Assembly: GCA_965242565.1 (NCBI GenBank)
Contig: OZ251457.1
Location: forward strand, 3,162,001 to 3,226,000
Source of the DNA: CATQGW01 sp965242565
GTDB lineage: Bacteria; Chloroflexota; Dehalococcoidia; Bin125
Reading direction: 5' to 3'
Length of the DNA: 64,000 nt
Shown in pieces: positions 9,090-17,071 of this stretch. Under the pieces are notes generated by a model. That model was not told the origin of the DNA. It saw nothing but the letters and a program-made list of their open reading frames with translations, and ran no database searches. Position numbers and translations under genes: made by a program. Numbering within the stretch: the first letter of the stretch is position 1; each line of letters opens with the position of its first letter.

Positions 9090-11396
9090 ATGACCACCGC
9101 ACAGGACACCCCGCAGAGCGAAGTCGCCAGCAAGTTCAACGTGATCGGCACCCGCCCGATCCGCCACGACGGCGTGGACAAGGTCACCGGCGCCGCCCAG
9201 TACGGCGCGGACCTCGCCCTGCCCGGCATGCTCTACGGCCGCGTGCTGCGCAGTCCCCACGCGCACGCGCGGATCGTCGGCATCGACACCAGCAAGGCCG
9301 AGGCGCTCGACGGCGTCAAGGCGGTGATCACCAACGCCGACTTCCCCCGCGCCAGCGACGAGGTGATCGACACCGGCGAGGGCGCGGCGCAGCTCAACTG
9401 GCTGCTCGACAACGTGATCGCCTCCGACAAGGTGCTCTACAAGGGCCACGCCGTCGCCGCCGTCGCGGCCGTCGACTACCACATTGCAGAGGACGCCCTC
9501 GAACTGATCGAGGTGGAGTACGAAATCCTGCCGCCCGTGCTCGACGTGCGCGACGCGATGCTCGACACCGCGCCCAAGCTGCACGACGACAACATTCACA
9601 CGCGGGAGATGGACGGCTCAGCGAGCGACGCGGCCAGCAACACCGCCTCGCACCTGCGCTTCGCCAAGGGCGACATGGACGACGGCTTCGCCGAGGCCGA
9701 TGTGGTGATCGAGCGCGAGTTCGAGACCTCGATGGCGCATCAGGGCTACATCGAGCCGCACAACGGCACCGCCTACTGGCGCGCCGACGGCACGCTCGAC
9801 GTCTGGACCAGCACCCAGGGCTCGTTCGTCGTGCGCGACTCCGTCGCCCCGCTCGTGCAGCTTTCGCCCTCGCAGGTCAAGGTCACGCCGATGGAGATCG
9901 GCGGCGGCTTCGGCGGCAAGATTCCCGTCTACCTCGAGCCGCTCGCCGCGATCCTCTCGCGCGAGACGGGCCGGCCCGTCCAGCTGACGATGAACCGCGA
10001 GGAAGTGCTGCTCGCCACCGGACCCACCTCCGGCACCTACATGCGCGTCAAGATGGGCGCCAAGCGCGACGGCACGCTGACCGCCGGCGAGGTCTACCTC
10101 GCCTTCGAGGCCGGCGCCTACCCCGGCTCGCCCGTCGGCGCCGGCGCGATGTGCGCGCTCGCTCCCTACGACATCCCCAACCAGCTGATCGACGGCTACG
10201 ACGTGGTCGTCAACAAGCCCAAGACCGCCGCCTACCGTGCGCCCGGCGCGCCCCAGTCCGAGTTCGCCACTGAAGCCGTGATCAACGAACTCGCCGAGCA
10301 ACTCCAGATCGACCCGCTGGAGATGCGGCTCAAGAACGCCTGCATCGAGGGTGCCTCCCGCGCCGACGGCTTCACCTACGGCGTGATCGGCAACGTCGAG
10401 TGCATGCAGGCCGCGCAGGACAGCCCGCACTGGAACTCCGAACTCAGCGGCCCCAACCAGGGCCGCGGCGTCGCCCAGGGCTTCTGGTTCAACATCGGCT
10501 TCGAATCCAGCGCCTACGCCCAGGTCAACGGCGACGGCACCGTCCCGCTGGTGCTCGGCTCCACCGATATCGGCGGCACCCGCGCCTCGATCGCCATGCA
10601 GCTCGCCGAGACGCTCGGTATCAGCGCCGATGAGGTGCGCCCGCATGTGGTGGACACCAACAGCGTCGGCTATACGCAGGTCACCGGCGGCAGCCGCACC
10701 ACCTTCGCCGGCGGCTGGGCCGCCTACGAGTGCGCGATGGACATCCGCCGTCAGATGGCCGAGCGCGCCGCCCAAATCTGGGAGGTTGACGACGCCGATG
10801 TGGAGTACGGCGACGACGCCGTAATCCGCGGCCCCAAGGACGACGAGGGCAACGAGCGCGCCTTCAGCTTCAAAGAGCTGGCCGGCCAGCTCGCCGCCAG
10901 CGGCGGCCACATCGTGGGACGCGCCGACGTCAACAAAACCTCCTCCGGCCCCGCCTTCGCCACCCACATCGTCGATGTCGAGGTGGACCCCGACACCGGC
11001 AAGGTGGAAGTGCTGCGCTACACCGCCGTGCAGGACGCCGGCACCGCCATCCACCCCGCTTACGTCGAAGGCCAGATGCAGGGCGGCGCGACGCAGGGCA
11101 TCGGCATGGCGCTCAATGAGGAGTACTACTACGACGAAACCGGCGACCTCAAAAACGCCAGCCTGCTCGACTACCGCATGCCCACCGCGCTGGACCTGCC
11201 GATGATCGAGCCGGTCATCGTCGAAGTGCCCAACCCGGGCCACCCCTACGGCGTGCGCGGCGTCGGCGAGGTGCCGATCATCCCGCCCGCGCCCGCCATC
11301 CAGGCTGCCATCGCCGACGCCGTCGGCCTGCGCATGAACCAGCTGCCGATGTCGCCCCGCGCCATCCTCGAGGCCACGCTGCCCGACGAGAGCTAG
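9090..11396 (+). CDS. Molybdenum hydroxylase large (molybdopterin) subunit
   Basis: 768 aa catalytic subunit carrying the molybdenum-pterin cofactor. Visible: GTRPIRHDGVDKVTGAAQYG at the N-terminus, GGGFGGK near residue 270, the substrate-channel segment AYRAPGAPQ and the C-terminal GVRGVGEVPI with the catalytic Glu. The channel motif is not the AYRCSFR of true CO dehydrogenase, so an aerobic hydroxylase for a purine, aldehyde or N-heterocycle is more likely. The substrate cannot be read from sequence. ATG 9090 is chosen over ATG 9060 because of GAAGGGA just upstream. Confidence 0.93.
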   Translation: MTTAQDTPQSEVASKFNVIGTRPIRHDGVDKVTGAAQYGADLALPGMLYGRVLRSPHAHARIVGIDTSKAEALDGVKAVITNADFPRASDEVIDTGEGAAQLNWLLDNVIASDKVLYKGHAVAAVAAVDYHIAEDALELIEVEYEILPPVLDVRDAMLDTAPKLHDDNIHTREMDGSASDAASNTASHLRFAKGDMDDGFAEADVVIEREFETSMAHQGYIEPHNGTAYWRADGTLDVWTSTQGSFVVRDSVAPLVQLSPSQVKVTPMEIGGGFGGKIPVYLEPLAAILSRETGRPVQLTMNREEVLLATGPTSGTYMRVKMGAKRDGTLTAGEVYLAFEAGAYPGSPVGAGAMCALAPYDIPNQLIDGYDVVVNKPKTAAYRAPGAPQSEFATEAVINELAEQLQIDPLEMRLKNACIEGASRADGFTYGVIGNVECMQAAQDSPHWNSELSGPNQGRGVAQGFWFNIGFESSAYAQVNGDGTVPLVLGSTDIGGTRASIAMQLAETLGISADEVRPHVVDTNSVGYTQVTGGSRTTFAGGWAAYECAMDIRRQMAERAAQIWEVDDADVEYGDDAVIRGPKDDEGNERAFSFKELAGQLAASGGHIVGRADVNKTSSGPAFATHIVDVEVDPDTGKVEVLRYTAVQDAGTAIHPAYVEGQMQGGATQGIGMALNEEYYYDETGDLKNASLLDYRMPTALDLPMIEPVIVEVPNPGHPYGVRGVGEVPIIPPAPAIQAAIADAVGLRMNQLPMSPRAILEATLPDES

Positions 11397-11444
11397 CGGA
11401 GCCGACGCCAGTCGAGACGCATAGTCGAGCGGCGGAGCATCGCC

Positions 11445-11717
11445 GTGGCCAAGCTCCTGATCCCGGTTACGCTCCGCACGCTCAGCGACGGCGAGTCCGA
11501 AATCGAAGCGGCAGGCCATAACCTGCGCAGCGTCATCGCCGACGTAGCCGAGCGCCACCCCGACCTGGCGGCACGCTTGGTCCAAAACGGCCGCATCGGC
11601 CGCGGCCTGACGCTGGCCATCAACGGCGACGTAGTCAGCACCGGCCTCGTAACCCCCGTCCCGGAAGACGCCGAAATCGCCATCGTCCCCCAAATCAGCG
11701 GCGGCGCAGTGCCGTGA
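11445..11717 (+). CDS. MoaD/ThiS-family ubiquitin-like sulfur carrier
   Basis: 90 aa. The beta-grasp pattern LLIPVTLRTLSDGES...AINGDVV...PEDAEIAIVPQISGG is typical of MoaD/ThiS sulfur carriers. The functional Gly-Gly is followed by three extra residues (AVP), so a C-terminal trim may be needed before activation. GTG start, 48 nt after the large molybdopterin subunit, which suggests a role in cofactor supply for that enzyme. Confidence 0.82.
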   Translation: MAKLLIPVTLRTLSDGESEIEAAGHNLRSVIADVAERHPDLAARLVQNGRIGRGLTLAINGDVVSTGLVTPVPEDAEIAIVPQISGGAVP

Positions 11718-11758
11718 CGATAACAGCCGCGAGCGCAAGAAGCGGCTAGGAGTGCGCA

Positions 11759-11992
11759 ATGGCAATGAGAGTGCATCTGCCGTCGCTGCACGGGATGTGG
11801 CGCGCGGTTCGCCTTGGGCGAACGCGAGATCGTGGCGCGAAGCCTAGCTCGATCTGGGAACTGGAGCCGGGTTCGCCCGAGTTCGCAGCCGAGATGCGCC
11901 GACAGGTCCGCGCCGCCAACGAGAGTCCGCACGCGGAAGAGGGTCTTGACTTTATCGAGTCGATCTCCGCCGACCGCCGCATACCCTGCTAG
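11759..11992 (+). CDS. Orphan MazE-like (DUF3018-type) antitoxin relative
   Basis: 77 aa. The C-terminal half (IWELEPGSPEFAAEMRRQ...SPHAEEGLDFIESIS) matches the two antitoxin-like genes at 24813 and 25059. The N-terminal part that normally carries RxLWDQGLRP is unrecognisable. No toxin gene is adjacent. It ends tail-to-tail with the methyltransferase-endonuclease gene, sharing 4 bp. Probably a degraded or solitary antitoxin; whether it is expressed is uncertain. Confidence 0.5.
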   Translation: MAMRVHLPSLHGMWRAVRLGRTRDRGAKPSSIWELEPGSPEFAAEMRRQVRAANESPHAEEGLDFIESISADRRIPC

Positions 11993-13527
11993 AGCAAACG
12001 GCGGTACTCGCGCCCGATCGCAATCGGCAAATCGGGGAAACGCCCCTCGAAATACTCTGCAATCGGCCAGATCTGGACCCGCGGGTAGTCGTGATCGTCG
12101 ATTCGCGTTACGCCCGCCCGTGCAGCCACCGCCGGCGCTTGGCTGCGCGCCCCTGGCGGTGTCATCACAATCAGCACGCCGAGCTCGGCAGGGCTGTGCG
12201 GATCATCCATCGCGCCGATCAACGCGCGTAGGTCGTTGAGCGTCCAACGCCCCGCCTTCACCTGCGCAATCGCTTTGCCGGTTTCGCTGCGGCGGCGTCC
12301 GACGCCGTTCGGAATCTCGAACCGCATCTCCCCGTCTATTCCCCCGTCGCCGACCTGTCGGCGGTTCGGCCGAAAACCATCCAGCCGAGTGACTGCCCAC
12401 GACTCGAATTGGAACGGGTCGCGCTGCGCGAGATCGCGGGCCGACACCAGATCCCGCGGTGCGCCAGCGACGACCGGCGTTACGCCGACCTCCCCCAGAC
12501 GGCTCTCAACCAGCCCGATCGCCAGATGCGTAACGTCGATCCCGATCCAGCGCCGCCCCAGCTCTTCCGCTGCGAGTACCGCAGTGCCGCAACCGCAGAA
12601 CGGATCCAGCACGATGTCCCCTGGGTTCGACGACGTCTCGATGATCCGCTTCAGCAGGTTGAGCGGCTTTTGCGTCTCGAATCCGCGCCACTCCTTGTAC
12701 CTGCTGCTGTTGCGCACTTCCGGAATGTCCGTCCACACTGACCGAGCCCGTGACGGACGAACTTCAAACGCCACATCGTCGTCTTGCGGACTGCGGCCTG
12801 TTCGTCGTTCGATCCGCTTGCGGCTCCGCTCTTCTTCCACCGGCTCGTGTTTGATCGAGCCGTACAGCACGGTCTTGCCGTCATCCTCGAGATACCGCCC
12901 CCAGCGCGCCATCATCTGTTCCGACACCTCGTCCTGCCGCGTGCGATGGAACGTCCACTGCTTGCCGCGCGAGTAGAACAGCAGCGTGTCGTGCTTGCGC
13001 GGGTAGACGTTCTTCGCGCTCGTCAGCGCCGACGCGCGGTAGTGCCAGATGATCTCGTTGCGGTAGTGCTCCGTGCCGAACACCGCGTCCATCATGATCT
13101 TCAAGTAGTGGCTGGCGGTCGGATCGCAATGCAGATAAATCGATCCGGTCGGCTTCAGCACCCGCTTCATCTCGCACAGACGCACCGCCATCATCGCCAG
13201 ATACGCCGTCATCTGGTTCGCGCCCAACGCTTCCACGAGCGAGTCCAGCAGCTTCCCGGCTTCGATACACGGCGTCCGGTCGCTCAGCAGCTCGGCCAGC
13301 GCCCGCTCCGATTCGTGCCCCCAGTGCCACGTGTCCTCATACGCCAGGATCTGCGACGGCGCGGCCCGCCCCGATTCGTCCTCGAAGAGCACGTTGTAGT
13401 CCGCGTTCGAGTTGAACGGCGGATCGAGGTAGATCAGATCGATCGATTCGTCCGGGATCTGCTCCCGCATCACGGACAGATTGTCGCCGAAGAACAGCGT
13501 TCCGCCGAGGTCGTCTACGCCGCTCAT
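11989..13527 (-). CDS. DNA methyltransferase fused to an Mrr-type endonuclease domain
   Basis: 512 aa. The N-terminal 350 residues are a beta-class methyltransferase: motif IV YLDPPFNSNADY near residue 35, then motif I VLDPFCGCGTAV near 305. The C-terminal 140 residues carry an Mrr/PD-(D/E)xK-like nuclease core (GDGGIDGEM...KAIAQVKAGRW) with Gln in place of the second acid, as in Mrr enzymes. A single-chain modification-restriction enzyme is the simplest reading. It lies 116 nt downstream of the kinase/NUDIX pair on the same strand, and a GGTGAGATGG Shine-Dalgarno precedes the ATG. Confidence 0.85.
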   Translation of the reverse strand: MSGVDDLGGTLFFGDNLSVMREQIPDESIDLIYLDPPFNSNADYNVLFEDESGRAAPSQILAYEDTWHWGHESERALAELLSDRTPCIEAGKLLDSLVEALGANQMTAYLAMMAVRLCEMKRVLKPTGSIYLHCDPTASHYLKIMMDAVFGTEHYRNEIIWHYRASALTSAKNVYPRKHDTLLFYSRGKQWTFHRTRQDEVSEQMMARWGRYLEDDGKTVLYGSIKHEPVEEERSRKRIERRTGRSPQDDDVAFEVRPSRARSVWTDIPEVRNSSRYKEWRGFETQKPLNLLKRIIETSSNPGDIVLDPFCGCGTAVLAAEELGRRWIGIDVTHLAIGLVESRLGEVGVTPVVAGAPRDLVSARDLAQRDPFQFESWAVTRLDGFRPNRRQVGDGGIDGEMRFEIPNGVGRRRSETGKAIAQVKAGRWTLNDLRALIGAMDDPHSPAELGVLIVMTPPGARSQAPAVAARAGVTRIDDHDYPRVQIWPIAEYFEGRFPDLPIAIGREYRRLL

Positions 13528-13643
13528 GATGCCATCTCACCCGTCGTTGGCTGCGCCGCTCGTCGGCGCAGGTGCAGTCAGTCCCAAACCGCCCGCTCAG
13601 TGTAGCGTCGCGATTGGTGTGGCGAGAAGCAGCGCTTCGCCGC

Positions 13644-14285
13644 CTACAACAGGCGCGGCTGCGCGCCGATGTCCAGCGCGTAGGACGGCGCGAGATAGTC
13701 GCCGAAGATGATCGTTGACCACGGATCGAGCTCCCCACGGTGCGCCGACAGCTCCGACGTGCTGTACGGCCGTCCGATGTACGACGACCAGACCGAGAAC
13801 TCCTCTGTTGCCAGCGGCCGGATCGGCCCCTCGATCACGACCTCATGCACGATGCCGACGTGGCGCGACGACTCCACAGAGGTGTGGTCGACCACCAGGC
13901 CGATCGGTGTGATCGAGGTCGGCGCCTCGGCGCACAGTTCCTCAGAAATCTCGCGCGTCAGGGTGGACCGCACGAGGTTCGGAAATTCCGGCGCTTCGGC
14001 TTCCCAGTCAATGTGACCGCCCACGACCAGACTCAGCCGCGCCCTCAGGTCGGCCCGCCCCTCTTTGACCCGCCGGAACACGTAGTAGCCGTCGTCTTCG
14101 CCGAGCACCAGCGCGCACGGAATCGGCTGGATGAACTCGTCCGAAGCCTCCGCCTCGCTGCGCGGCAGCCAACGCATCCCCGCTTCCGCCGCCCGAAACA
14201 GCCAGTCTGCCGATCGCCACGGCGTAAAGCGCTGCCGGTTCTCGACACATCGGCGCGAGATGCAGAGGACCCGCTGATCGCTCAT
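13644..14285 (-). CDS. NUDIX-family hydrolase
   Basis: 213 aa. A NUDIX box is recognisable: SLVVGGHIDWE followed by TLTREISEELC (REXXEE signature), about residues 85-125, with an N-terminal beta-strand region. This is the subgroup with an extended N-terminus and a FRRVKEGRADLRARLSLVVG lead-in. Substrate unknown; hydrolysis of a nucleoside diphosphate-linked compound is the family role. Its ATG overlaps the stop of the kinase gene (ATGA), so the two are translationally coupled and probably act on related nucleotides. Confidence 0.75.
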   Translation of the reverse strand: MSDQRVLCISRRCVENRQRFTPWRSADWLFRAAEAGMRWLPRSEAEASDEFIQPIPCALVLGEDDGYYVFRRVKEGRADLRARLSLVVGGHIDWEAEAPEFPNLVRSTLTREISEELCAEAPTSITPIGLVVDHTSVESSRHVGIVHEVVIEGPIRPLATEEFSVWSSYIGRPYSTSELSAHRGELDPWSTIIFGDYLAPSYALDIGAQPRLL

Positions 14286-15037
14286 ACTTGTTCCTCTGTC
14301 CGCGGGCCGAGCGCGGTGTCAAAGATGTCGAGAATGATGTTCGCCACCGCTGCTGCCGTCGTTGTCGGAGTCGTCCCGGCCGATTTGCTCGTGTCGATCA
14401 ACACGAAGCGCGGGAAACGGTCGGCGTACTTGCGTTGTACTTCTCCGTACGCGTCGTTCAGTTCGGCTAGGAACGCCGTGTTCATCGCCTGTCCTGGTTC
14501 GCTGATCAGTTTGTCGCCGCCCTCGCGATCCATTGCGGTCCCAGGGTCCGTTGTGAACAACAGCACTGAGTCGATCTTCGACCGCCAATACTCGATTTGC
14601 AGGAAGTCCTGCACTTGATCACGGACCTGATCTGAGATGATTCGCTCGGAAGTGAGGCGGTTCGTTGCAAGCAGCTCGAACCACGCGAGAGCGTCAAACA
14701 ACCCACGATCGAGGATCGCTAGGTCATATCGGTCTGAGCCGTGCAGACCTTCAAGTACGTGCATCAACGCATACGACGCCGACCACGTGTTGAACGCCAT
14801 CAGATCGTCTTTGAGGTAGTACGGTGTGCGGCGCGAAGCGCCCTCGGCCGGGGCCAGCACCCTGTATTCGAGCCGCCGAAAGAAATGCCGCACGATTTCG
14901 ATGCAGGTGCTTTTGCCGCTCTTCGGCGTGCCCGCGAACTCGACGAACACGGGACGCTCAAGCGGCGTGGCGCGCAGCCTGATCAGGATCTGCTCCGCGC
15001 GCTTCCGCAGCTCCTCCCGTTCGTCATGCGAGGCCAT
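14282..15037 (-). CDS. P-loop (thymidylate-kinase-like) nucleotide kinase
   Basis: 251 aa. Walker A GTPKSGKST near residue 37 and a DRGLFDAL segment near 110 place it with thymidylate/deoxynucleoside kinase-like P-loop proteins, but it is not the housekeeping Tmk. GGAGGG lies 5 nt before the ATG. It is the first gene of a reverse-strand group: kinase, NUDIX (ATGA overlap), methyltransferase-endonuclease. A nucleotide-manipulating partner beside restriction genes hints at a defence module (inference). Confidence 0.72.
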   Translation of the reverse strand: MASHDEREELRKRAEQILIRLRATPLERPVFVEFAGTPKSGKSTCIEIVRHFFRRLEYRVLAPAEGASRRTPYYLKDDLMAFNTWSASYALMHVLEGLHGSDRYDLAILDRGLFDALAWFELLATNRLTSERIISDQVRDQVQDFLQIEYWRSKIDSVLLFTTDPGTAMDREGGDKLISEPGQAMNTAFLAELNDAYGEVQRKYADRFPRFVLIDTSKSAGTTPTTTAAAVANIILDIFDTALGPRTEEQV

Positions 15038-15070
15038 CGCCGCCCTCCGTGGACAGGTTAGCGGATCCCC

Positions 15071-15814
15071 TCACTCCGCCGCTGCGTTGCGGCTTTCGGC
15101 GCCGGCGTCGCCGAAGATGCCGAACGGGTTCAGCGAGTGCGGCGCGTCGTAGACGTCCATCTGCTCCGTCCGCTTCAGCCAGCCGACCACCACGTAGGTG
15201 AACGGCAACGCCACGACCTCGAACAGCGTCTTCACGATCCAGCCGAAGATCGCCCCCTGCGCGGCGGCTTCCCAGCCCCACAGGCCCGATGCGCCGAACG
15301 CGATCAGGTAGAAAATCCAGGAGTCCACGCCCTGCCCGACGATCGTCGACACCACCGCGCGCAGCCACAGCATCCGCCCCGCGGTCTTGTTTTTCAGCAC
15401 CACCATCACTGCCGCGTTGGAGAACTCGCCGACCGTGTAGGCCGCGAAGCTGCCCAGCAGCAGCCAGCCCGTCGTGCCCAGAATCGAGTCGTACGCATCC
15501 TGCCCCTCGTAGAACACCGGGCCTGGAATGACGCCCCCCAGCCAGTAGAGGAAGACCATCAGCAGGTTGCAGGCGAAGCCCAGCCAGATCACGCCCCGCG
15601 CCACGCGGAAGCCGTAGACCTCCGTCAGCACATCGCTGATGATGTAGCCGATTGGGAAGCAGATCACCGAGACCGAGACGATCACCCAGCTGCCGCCCAG
15701 GAAGTCGAAGCCCAGGTCGAACAGGTAGATCGGCTTGCCCGCGAACGTGTTCGAGATCAGCAGCACGGAGACCGCCAGCGCGATGATGATCACCAGCTTG
15801 CCCGAGAATCGCAT
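15071..15814 (-). CDS. Queuosine-precursor transporter (VUT/YhhQ family)
   Basis: 247 aa integral membrane protein with about six to seven helices. The family signature is clear: ISNTFAGKPIYLF, VICFPIGYIISDVLTEVYG, FAAYTVGEFSNAAVMVVLK and TIVGQGVDSWIFYLIAFG. Members import 7-deazaguanine precursors (preQ0/preQ1) for queuosine in tRNA. The gene ends 33 nt before the kinase gene on the same strand, so co-transcription is possible. Confidence 0.9.
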   Translation of the reverse strand: MRFSGKLVIIIALAVSVLLISNTFAGKPIYLFDLGFDFLGGSWVIVSVSVICFPIGYIISDVLTEVYGFRVARGVIWLGFACNLLMVFLYWLGGVIPGPVFYEGQDAYDSILGTTGWLLLGSFAAYTVGEFSNAAVMVVLKNKTAGRMLWLRAVVSTIVGQGVDSWIFYLIAFGASGLWGWEAAAQGAIFGWIVKTLFEVVALPFTYVVVGWLKRTEQMDVYDAPHSLNPFGIFGDAGAESRNAAAE

Positions 15815-15986
15815 GCGCCGCTCCTGCCCGTGGCCTGTCCTGTGCCCGATGCGCGAATTCTAGCCCCACCGCCGCGCCCGTTCCGAGAATCGGTCAACTA
15901 GGCCGCCGCGTTTGGTAGCCTCAGGCCAGACGCGCGCAACGGCGCAGACACGGCGCAGAACTGGGCGCAAGACGAGGAGACCGGGC

Positions 15987-16919
15987 ATGAGCGACCGCAT
16001 CGGCATGGGCATTTCCAACTTCCCCTTTTCCGACGTCAAGACGATGTGGCGCTGGATCGACCTCTGTGAGGACGCCGGCGTCGACTCGATCTGGCAGACC
16101 GACCGCCTGATCTCCGACCAGCCGATGCTCGAATCGATGACCTTCATGGCCGCCCTCGCCGCCGGCACCGAGAAGCTCAAGTTCGGCATGAACGTGGTCG
16201 TCGTCGGCTTCCGCGACCCGCTGGTGCTGGCCAAGCAGTGCGCCACCATCGACTTCCTCAGCAACGGACGGCTGCTGCCCGCCTTCGGCGTCGGCGGCGC
16301 GTTCGCTCCCGAATGGCGCGTCACCGACCGTCCGATGAAGGGCCGCGGCCCCATCGCCGATGAAGCGCTCACCCTGATGTCGCGCCTCTGGAACGAAGAG
16401 TCGGTCACCTTCCACGGTGAGCACTTCCACTACACCAACGCCGTGATGGAGCCCAAGCCCGTGCAGCAGCCGCTGCCGCTCTGGATCGGCGGCGCGAGCA
16501 AGGCCGCCATCCGCCGCACCGCCCAGATCGGCACCGGCTGGGTCGCCGGCGTGCAGGGCGCCGACGAGGTCGGCCCCGTCATCCGCCAAATCCGCGCCGC
16601 CCTCGCCGAAGCCGGCCGCACCGACTACGAGCCCGACCACTTCGGCGCGGGCTTCGCCTACCACTTCGGCAGCTGGGACGACCCCGATGTGCAGGCGCGC
16701 ATCGAGGGCTTCCGCCGCCGCCTGCCCGATGTGGACCCGACCAAATTCTTCGCCATCGGCGACGCTTCCGACATCCAGCGGCGAATCGACGAGTACCGCG
16801 CCGCCGGCGTGAGCAAGTTCATCGCCAGCCCCCTGGCCCGCGGCGACGCCGCCATGATGCGCCAAACCCAACAGCTGCTCGACGAGGTGCTGCCGGTGGT
16901 CCACGCCGAGGCGGCCTGA
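15987..16919 (+). CDS. LLM-class flavin-dependent oxidoreductase
   Basis: 310 aa luciferase-like TIM-barrel protein. Typical blocks: SIWQTDRLISDQPMLESMTF, KLKFGMNVVVVGFRDPLVLA, NGRLLPAFGVGG and LPLWIGGASKAAIRR. Members use FMN or F420 to oxidise diverse organic substrates; which cofactor is used here cannot be decided. ATG 15987 has GACGAGGAGACC just upstream. It is monocistronic. Confidence 0.88.
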   Translation: MSDRIGMGISNFPFSDVKTMWRWIDLCEDAGVDSIWQTDRLISDQPMLESMTFMAALAAGTEKLKFGMNVVVVGFRDPLVLAKQCATIDFLSNGRLLPAFGVGGAFAPEWRVTDRPMKGRGPIADEALTLMSRLWNEESVTFHGEHFHYTNAVMEPKPVQQPLPLWIGGASKAAIRRTAQIGTGWVAGVQGADEVGPVIRQIRAALAEAGRTDYEPDHFGAGFAYHFGSWDDPDVQARIEGFRRRLPDVDPTKFFAIGDASDIQRRIDEYRAAGVSKFIASPLARGDAAMMRQTQQLLDEVLPVVHAEAA

Positions 16920-17023
16920 GCGGCCCTAGGGCCTGTTCGGAAATCGCTCCCGCACGCCCCGCCAAACGCGCTACGCTGGCTTGAGCGTCGCTCCCGCGAC
17001 GTGTCCTCCGTGAGGAGATTCAG

Positions 17024-17071
17024 ATGACGCGAATGCGTGTTCTCAATTGGAATCGGGGGGAGGGGGGGTGA
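17024..17071 (+). CDS. 15-residue leader ORF before the PKD-like gene
   Basis: ATG at 17024 has the only strong Shine-Dalgarno here (GAGGAG 17012-17017, 6-nt spacing). It encodes MTRMRVLNWNRGEGG and stops at a TGA overlapping the GTG of the next gene (GTGA, 17068-17071). It either couples translation of the following gene or becomes its N-terminus when the G runs (17055-17060 and 17062-17068) gain one G or lose two. Confidence 0.45.
   Translation: MTRMRVLNWNRGEGG

Noticed and set aside
9090..11396. Carbon-monoxide dehydrogenase large subunit
   Set aside because: Lacks the AYRCSFR active-site loop; reads AYRAPGAPQ, so it is another molybdenum hydroxylase.
9618..11765. 715-aa open frame antisense to the molybdopterin subunit
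   Set aside because: Shadow frame caused by third-position GC bias; Val/Gly/Ala/Asp-rich, no motifs.
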